Shown piece after piece: positions 14,438-18,912 of a stretch of 18,912 nucleotides of DNA. The first letter of the stretch is position 1. Each line of letters begins with the position of its first letter. A program made the position numbers and the translations under genes. Source of the DNA: Sulfurovum sp. GTDB taxonomy: Bacteria; Campylobacterota; Campylobacteria; Campylobacterales; Sulfurovaceae. The notes beneath the pieces are model-generated. The model was not told the origin of the DNA and searched no databases. It was given only the letters and a program-made list of their open reading frames with translations. Where the stretch lies: the NCBI GenBank assembly GCA_003978395.1, contig QNZV01000141.1, positions 1-18,912 of the forward strand, in the 5' to 3' direction.

Positions 14438-15871
14438 ATGCAAAAAATCTTAAAACTATTGGTTCTTTTAGGTCTCATTCTCTCTTTTTCAGAAGCTAAA
14501 AGTATCAATTCATCTATTGTAAAAATTTTTACAGTCTCTAAAACAACTGATTATATGGAGCCTTGGAACTCATCTGTTAGTCGTTCAAGTGGTTCGGGAA
14601 GTATTATCTCTGGTAATCGTATTCTTACGAATGCTCATGTAGTTGGAAATGAGACATTTATTGAAGTTAAAAAATATGGAGATACCAAACGTTATCAAGC
14701 AAAAGTTTTAGAGGTTTCACACGATACAGACTTAGCTCTTTTAGAGGTAAAAGATGAAAAATTTTTTAAAAATACTACACCTTTGACCTTTGGTACTTTA
14801 CCTAAAATGCAAGATAAGGTAACAGTGTATGGATACCCTATGGGAGGACAGACAATTAGTATTAGTACAGGTATTGTTTCTCGTATTGAACATACACGTT
14901 ATATTCATAGCTCTCAACACTTTTTATCTATTCAGATAGATGCAGCGATTAATCCTGGAAACTCTGGTGGACCTGCTCTTTCAAATGGTAAAATTGTAGG
15001 TGTGGTTATGCAGGGTATTACTATGTCACAAAATATTGGTTATATTGTTCCTGTTGATATTATTCAACACTTTTTAAAAGATGTTTCAGATGGTAAATAT
15101 GATGGGTATCCAAAATTGGGAATTATGACCGATAAGATTCAAAATCCAAGTCTTAAAGAGTACTATCATCTCAATAAAGATGAGGGTGGAATTTTGGTTG
15201 TAGATATTGTTTATAACTCTATTTTAAAAGATGTATTAAAGAAAGAGGATATTATTACCTCAATTAATGGCTACAAGATTGAGAATGATGGCACTGTTGA
15301 GTTTCGAGATAAGCAGTATACTCACTTTAAATATGCTGTGGATATTTTACAGTATGGAGATAAAGCTTCTTTAACGGTTATTCGTAAGGGTAAAAAGGTT
15401 AATTTAGAGGTGGTACTTCCAAAAAAATTCAGTTCAGAATACTCAAGCTATTCAGAATTAGAGTATGATAAAATGCCTACTTACTTTATGTTGGGTGGTT
15501 ATGTATTCTCTCCATTAACACAAAACCTTCTGAATGCTTCGATGAGTCCTATACTTAACTTACGTTATAATGCAACAAAATTTCCTACAAAAGATAAACA
15601 AGAGTTGGTAGTTCTTTTAAAAGTTTTAGCAGCAGAACATAGCCGTGGAGATTATGGTATAAGTCTTTGGTACATTGAGAAAGTTAATGGTAAATTATTT
15701 AAAAATTTTAAAGAGTTTTATGATTTAGTTATTAATACAAAAGATAAATATGTCGTTCTTGAAGATGAAGATGGTGCTAAAGTGGTAATTAATAAAGCTG
15801 AAGCATTAAAAGTAGAAAAAGAGATATTACAACGTTACAGTATTAAGGCTAATAAGTCGGATGATATGTAA
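14438..15871 (+). CDS. Exported Deg/HtrA-family serine protease, plant-Deg-like architecture
   Basis: 477 residues with signal peptide MQKILKLLVLLGLILSFSEA, hence periplasmic. The trypsin-like domain has a full triad: His67 in LTNAHVV, Asp98 in HDTDLALLEV and Ser176 in NPGNSGGPAL. A PDZ domain follows at about 225-325 (GGILVVDIVYNSILKD, DIITSINGYKI). The C-terminal third, about 345-477 (MPTYFMLGGYVFSPLTQNLL, later YIEKVNGKLFKNFKEF and the YSIKANKSDDM end), resembles the second, interaction-type PDZ region of plant chloroplast and nuclear Deg proteases (Deg2/Deg9 type) rather than E. coli DegP. The role is probably quality control of misfolded envelope proteins. AAAGG lies 7 bases before the ATG. 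It is a single gene, ending at a hairpin shared with rpsR. Confidence 0.9.
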   Translation: MQKILKLLVLLGLILSFSEAKSINSSIVKIFTVSKTTDYMEPWNSSVSRSSGSGSIISGNRILTNAHVVGNETFIEVKKYGDTKRYQAKVLEVSHDTDLALLEVKDEKFFKNTTPLTFGTLPKMQDKVTVYGYPMGGQTISISTGIVSRIEHTRYIHSSQHFLSIQIDAAINPGNSGGPALSNGKIVGVVMQGITMSQNIGYIVPVDIIQHFLKDVSDGKYDGYPKLGIMTDKIQNPSLKEYYHLNKDEGGILVVDIVYNSILKDVLKKEDIITSINGYKIENDGTVEFRDKQYTHFKYAVDILQYGDKASLTVIRKGKKVNLEVVLPKKFSSEYSSYSELEYDKMPTYFMLGGYVFSPLTQNLLNASMSPILNLRYNATKFPTKDKQELVVLLKVLAAEHSRGDYGISLWYIEKVNGKLFKNFKEFYDLVINTKDKYVVLEDEDGAKVVINKAEALKVEKEILQRYSIKANKSDDM

Positions 15872-15881
15872 TATATGATAA

Positions 15882-15906
15882 AAAGCCTATCTAAAAGATA
15901 GGCTTT
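15882..15906. terminator. Terminator between the Deg protease and the rpsF operon
   Basis: An 11-bp perfect stem (AAAGCCTATCT at 15882-15892, AGATAGGCTTT at 15896-15906) with a 3-base loop. On the minus strand it continues the run as CTTTTTATCAT, a good intrinsic terminator for rpsR. On the plus strand it is followed by AAAAAG, so it works less well for the protease gene. Confidence 0.8.
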
Positions 15907-15928
15907 AAAAAGTAGAGTGAGTTAAAAA

Positions 15929-16192
15929 TTATCTAACAAACTCAAATGGGTTTTCCACTACATTTTTTCTATCTACAATGTATGGAATAAGAGCTGTTTG
16001 TCTTGCTCTTTTAATTGCTACTGTTACTAACTCTTGGTGTCTTTTACAGTTACCAGTAAGTCTTCTTGGCATAATTTTAAATCTTTCGCTCAATGAGAAC
16101 TTTAATAGACTTAAATCTTTATAGTCAATGAAATCTACTTTCATTTCACAGTATTTACAATATCTTTTTTTGAACTTTCTTCTTTCTGCCAT
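15929..16192 (-). CDS. rpsR: Small ribosomal subunit protein bS18
   Basis: 87 residues. It binds 16S rRNA as a heterodimer with bS6 on the platform of the 30S subunit. The core RRLTGNCKRHQELVTVAIKRARQTALIPY is the typical S18 sequence in shortened notation: residues 43-71. Cys12, Cys15, Cys49 and His52 form a CxxC...CxxH set, so this is the zinc-binding (C+) version. It is the last gene of rpsF-ssb-rpsR. The ribosome-binding site TAGGAG overlaps the ssb stop codon, giving tight coupling to ssb. Confidence 0.97.
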   Translation of the reverse strand: MAERRKFKKRYCKYCEMKVDFIDYKDLSLLKFSLSERFKIMPRRLTGNCKRHQELVTVAIKRARQTALIPYIVDRKNVVENPFEFVR

Positions 16193-16201
16193 GGTTATCT
16201 C

Positions 16202-16798
16202 CTAAAATGGTATCTCGTCATCATCGATGTCGATTTCTGGGACAGACGGCTGTTGTTGCTGTGGTGCTGAATAAGATGGTTGTGAAGAAGGTGCTTGAGG
16301 TTGTCCATAAGCACTTTGTTGAGGTTGACCATAACTTTGTTGTTGTTGAGCAGGTTGCCCATAGCTATTATTATCATTACCATAAGAATTTTGTGGTTGT
16401 TGTTGTCCACCATAATTATTTTGGCTTGGTTGCTCTGCATATCCATTTCTATTGTTAGGGTTTTGGCTATCTGCCTTGGAATCTAACATCTGCAGGTTCT
16501 CTACAGTAATGGCATGTTTACTTCTTTTACTTCCATCTTGTGCAGTCCATTGTTGAAAAACAAGTCGTCCATCTACTAAAACTTTGCTCCCCTTACGAAG
16601 GTATTGATTTGCAATCTCTGCTGTACGCCCAAAAAATGTCAAGTCGATGAACATTACTTCTTCTTTTTGCTCACCAGTTTGACTCTTCCACTTTCGGCTT
16701 GTTGCAATTCCAACATTACCAATAGCTGAGCCACTTTGTGAGTATCTTATCTCAACATCTCTTGTAAGGTTTCCTACCAATACGACTTTGTTATACAT
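16202..16798 (-). CDS. ssb: Single-stranded DNA-binding protein
   Basis: 198 residues. The OB-fold covers about 1-105 (MYNKVVLVGNLTRDVEIRY at the N-terminus, MFIDLTFFGRTAEIANQYL in the middle). It coats single-stranded DNA during replication, recombination and repair as a tetramer. Residues about 112-187 form a low-complexity linker rich in Gln, Asn, Gly, Pro, Ser and Tyr. The acidic tip DIDDDEIPF is the conserved docking site for SSB partner proteins. TAGGAG precedes the ATG. It lies between rpsF (20-base gap) and rpsR, the order found in many bacteria. Confidence 0.97.
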   Translation of the reverse strand: MYNKVVLVGNLTRDVEIRYSQSGSAIGNVGIATSRKWKSQTGEQKEEVMFIDLTFFGRTAEIANQYLRKGSKVLVDGRLVFQQWTAQDGSKRSKHAITVENLQMLDSKADSQNPNNRNGYAEQPSQNNYGGQQQPQNSYGNDNNSYGQPAQQQQSYGQPQQSAYGQPQAPSSQPSYSAPQQQQPSVPEIDIDDDEIPF

Positions 16799-16818
16799 GG
16801 GGTTTATCTCCTAAGGTT

Positions 16819-17238
16819 TTACGCTTCTGTTGTTTCTGTTGCAGGTGTATCTGTTGTTGGTGTTTCAACTACTTCTTCAGTCTCTACAGGTGCTACTTCT
16901 TCTTTAGGAGTAGATGCAGCTACAAGTTTAGCAAATTGAGTAAGCTCTTTTTGTTTTGTGTATCTTACTGTTAAGTATTTAATAACTTCTTCGTTAAACT
17001 TCAAGTTTCTTTCAAGTTCATGAATTACAGTACCTTCAGCTTTGAAATAAACGATTGTGTATACACCACGCTCATTTTTTTCAACAGGATATGCAAGTTT
17101 TCTCATTCCCATATTATTGGTAGCAAGAATTTCAGCACCTTCACGTACAAGAATCGCTTCGATTTTTGCAATGTTTGCTGCTGTCTCTTCATCTGTAAGT
17201 GTAGGTTTAAGTACATACAGTGTTTCGTAGTTGTTCAT
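16819..17238 (-). CDS. rpsF: Small ribosomal subunit protein bS6
   Basis: 139 residues from the ATG at 17238, which has AAAAGGAA upstream and begins with the conserved NNYETLYVLKP. An in-frame ATG nine codons earlier (17265) has no ribosome-binding site and adds a non-conserved MGYKTKRNT, so it is unlikely to be the start. The S6 core runs to about residue 100. It is followed by an Ala/Thr/Glu/Val-rich acidic tail, about residues 110-139, longer than the S6 core needs. S6 pairs with S18 on the 30S platform. First gene of rpsF-ssb-rpsR. Confidence 0.96.
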   Translation of the reverse strand: MNNYETLYVLKPTLTDEETAANIAKIEAILVREGAEILATNNMGMRKLAYPVEKNERGVYTIVYFKAEGTVIHELERNLKFNEEVIKYLTVRYTKQKELTQFAKLVAASTPKEEVAPVETEEVVETPTTDTPATETTEA

Positions 17239-17317
17239 TGTGTTCCTTTTGGTTTTATAGCCCATCTCAATTAGTCAACTGACTATCCAAAAAATGAGCA
17301 AGAATTTTGGAAGCCGT

Positions 17318-17323
17318 ATATTA
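17318..17323 (-). promoter_or_regulatory. Candidate -10 box of the rpsF operon
   Basis: TAATAT on the minus strand, preceded by TGTGC, would give a leader of about 70 bases before the rpsF ATG. The leader contains the short inverted repeat TAGTCA-AC-TGACTA at 17272-17285 (plus strand). I could not recognise the known S6:S18-binding leader motif in it. Confidence 0.4.
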
Positions 17324-17430
17324 GCACAAAAACTATTGTTTTTTACTAAAAATAGATGAAATTCTTATAGAATTTTATCACTTTGAGAATTAAAAAGGGA
17401 AAAGAAAAAAAATATTATTAAAATAATATT

Positions 17431-17462
17431 AAATTTTATTATTGCTAGATATAATAAAATTT
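17431..17462. repeat. Inverted repeat spanning the -10 box of the second kinase gene
   Basis: An 11-bp perfect inverted repeat (AAATTTTATTA at 17431-17441, TAATAAAATTT at 17452-17462) is separated by 10 bases. It overlaps TATAAT at 17450-17455. A second palindrome of two 9-bp arms lies just upstream at 17411-17430. Both are pure A/T, so chance is a real possibility. Confidence 0.4.
17450..17455 (+). promoter_or_regulatory. -10 box of the second hybrid kinase gene
   Basis: A perfect TATAAT on the plus strand 47 bases before the ATG at 17503. The predicted leader is about 41 bases and contains the ribosome-binding site AAGGAAAG at 17492-17499. Confidence 0.55.
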
Positions 17463-17502
17463 ATTTTAATATTTTAAATAAAGAAAAGAAAAAGGAAAGT
17501 AT

Positions 17503-18912
17503 ATGAAGAGTAAAATTGAATATTCCATACCAAATAAATTTTTAAATCCTTCCAAGGTAATTTTTTCTATATTATATATAATGCTTATTATAAGTTCTAT
17601 TTATATGTTTTTAAAAAGTTATAATTACTATAACTATTTGGACAGCTCATCTCAGTATCAAGAGCATATGGAGGCAATTAAAGAAGTTAATAGTGTTAAT
17701 AAACTTTTTTTAGTTCAAGATGTTTCATTTAGAAAAGATGAACAGATAATGATAATGGTTATCTCATCTATTGTTTTATTGGTCTCTCTACTAATGCTTT
17801 TGAGAATAACTTATATCTTTAAGTCGATTAAATTAAAAAGAAAGAATTTAGAAATTTTGTTAGAAGATATAGAAGATTACCCCAATAAAGATAAAGTAAC
17901 TGAATTTAAACAGATTATTAAGAATAGAGATTCAGCTGAAATTTATGCATTTATGTCAGAGATGATTCAAGAGTTACAAGAGAGTAAAAATATGGCAGAC
18001 AGAGCCAATGAGACAAAAAGTCTATTTTTAGCCAATATGTCTCATGAGATTCGTACACCTCTTAATGGTATCATTGGCTTTACAAAGTTTTTAAAATCTA
18101 CGAGTTTAAGTACAGAACAAGATGAATTTGTACATATTATTAGAAAAAGTTCCGAAGATTTACTCTCTATTATTAACGATATTCTTGATATTTCAAAAAT
18201 AGAGAATGGAAATCTTGAACTTGAAGAGGTCTTTTTTAATCCAATGGAGGAGTTTGAAAATGTTATTGAATCGTATGCTGCAAATGCTTCAAAAAAAGAT
18301 ATAGATTTTTCTTTATGGATTGACCCTCATCTTTCGTCAAATCTTTTACGAAGTGACCCTGGAAAAATTAAACAAGTTCTTATTAATCTTATCTCTAATG
18401 CACTTAAATTTACAGAAAAAAAAGGGACAATAGATGTTCTGATACAACAAGTAGAGAGTGAAGAGAATAAAGTTTCCATTAAATTTTCTGTTAAAGATAC
18501 TGGAATAGGTATTTCTGAAGAGAACAAGTCTAAAGTTTTTGAAGCCTTTATTCAAGCAGATAGTAGCACTTCTCGAAAGTATGGAGGTACAGGTTTAGGG
18601 TTAACTATCTCTTCGAGTTTAGTAAATGCTCTAGGAGGTGCATTAATCTTAGAGAGCATTGTAGGCAAAGGAACAACTTTTTCATTCATCTTAACTTTAG
18701 AGAAAAAAGATATACAACGTGATAGTAAAAAGAGAGCAATGAAACTGGCGATTTATGCTCCCCATGATGTACAAAAAAAAGATTCGAATCACTATTTAGA
18801 AGATTATCTATATGCCTATAAGCATCTATCTTTGACACGATTTAAAACCTTTGAAGAGTGTATGGATGCTTCTGACGAACTTTTTGATGTACTCTATATT
18901 CATTATGATAAT
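17503..18912 (+). CDS. Hybrid sensor histidine kinase, 3' end cut off by the window
   Basis: 470 codons with no stop before the window end. TM1 is about 19-37 and TM2 about 82-102, leaving only some 45 residues outside, too small for a NIT or PilJ domain. HisKA has His181 in MSHEIRTPLNG. HATPase_c shows LINLISNALKFT (293-304), DTGIGIS (332-338) and GGTGLGL (361-367). After residue 412 a receiver-like fold begins, but the acceptor position (in DVLYIHYDN) is His, so it is a pseudo-receiver. It is closely similar to the kinase at 2212-5208 in its catalytic core and in having a degenerate receiver right after it; a canonical receiver probably follows outside the window. The start is chosen for AAGGAAAG and the following membrane segment. 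It is the first gene of a unit divergent from rpsF. Confidence 0.88.
   Translation, partial: MKSKIEYSIPNKFLNPSKVIFSILYIMLIISSIYMFLKSYNYYNYLDSSSQYQEHMEAIKEVNSVNKLFLVQDVSFRKDEQIMIMVISSIVLLVSLLMLLRITYIFKSIKLKRKNLEILLEDIEDYPNKDKVTEFKQIIKNRDSAEIYAFMSEMIQELQESKNMADRANETKSLFLANMSHEIRTPLNGIIGFTKFLKSTSLSTEQDEFVHIIRKSSEDLLSIINDILDISKIENGNLELEEVFFNPMEEFENVIESYAANASKKDIDFSLWIDPHLSSNLLRSDPGKIKQVLINLISNALKFTEKKGTIDVLIQQVESEENKVSIKFSVKDTGIGISEENKSKVFEAFIQADSSTSRKYGGTGLGLTISSSLVNALGGALILESIVGKGTTFSFILTLEKKDIQRDSKKRAMKLAIYAPHDVQKKDSNHYLEDYLYAYKHLSLTRFKTFEECMDASDELFDVLYIHYDN

Noticed and set aside
16207..16458. Open frames opposite and within the 3' half of ssb
   Set aside because: They arise from the low-complexity Gln/Asn/Gly linker of SSB read in other frames. 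Their products are simple His/Val/Ile or Met/Asn-rich strings with no ribosome-binding site.
17239..17311. S6:S18-binding RNA leader upstream of rpsF
   Set aside because: This autoregulatory leader is expected in many bacteria, but I could not identify its conserved bulge and pairing here by eye. Only a 6-bp inverted repeat is visible. A covariance search would decide.
1..18912. CRISPR arrays, IS elements, prophage genes, tRNA or rRNA genes
   Set aside because: No regularly spaced direct repeats, transposase or integrase motifs, capsid genes or recognisable tRNA/rRNA sequence were seen anywhere in the window.

Overview
The window is AT-rich, densely packed bacterial chromosome. It most likely comes from a free-living member of the Campylobacterota (Sulfurimonas, Sulfurovum or Arcobacter-like). 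This inference rests on the low GC, the rpsF-ssb-rpsR ribosomal operon, a carboxy(nor)spermidine dehydrogenase of the Campylobacter type, the abundance of large hybrid histidine kinases, and the lack of any phage, IS element, CRISPR array or plasmid signal. No rRNA or tRNA gene was seen.

Layout. At 51-785 (+) lies a small helix-turn-helix protein with an unassigned beta-rich C-terminal half, followed by murA (914-2176, +). A hairpin at 2196-2224 separates murA from a convergent four-gene sensory operon on the minus strand, read from 7542 down to 2212. It encodes three exported PilJ-type (nitrate-sensor P-box) proteins and then a membrane-bound NIT-domain hybrid histidine kinase. Upstream of it, still on the minus strand, is a run of six housekeeping and accessory genes read from about 13524 down to 7627: an M20 carboxypeptidase, a RimK-type ATP-grasp ligase, a second ATP-grasp protein with a C-terminal helix-hairpin-helix-like segment, a ClpP-like serine hydrolase, a YbgC thioesterase and carboxy(nor)spermidine dehydrogenase. 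efp (minus) is divergent from a plant-type Deg/HtrA protease (plus). That protease converges on the rpsF-ssb-rpsR operon (minus) at a shared terminator. A second, paralogous hybrid histidine kinase begins at 17503 and runs off the window end.

Most notable. (1) The 2212-7542 operon looks like a multi-component small-ligand sensor. Two secreted proteins each carry two copies of the IDIAGKQRM-type P-box, a third paralog has lost most of that motif, and the kinase has its own NIT domain. (2) The M20 peptidase plus two ATP-grasp ligases (10038-13524) form a compact make-and-cleave amide-bond cassette of unknown substrate. The HhH-bearing ligase lacks the usual metal-binding Asn. (3) The M20 gene has a homologous N-terminal extension upstream of its first ATG and no canonical start codon in frame, which suggests an AUU/AUA start or a lost start. 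(4) The ClpP-like gene has a ribosome-binding site buried in a hairpin, and a -10 box placed so that locally started transcripts would probably lack much of one hairpin arm.

All domain names are recognised from sequence motifs by eye; no database search was possible.
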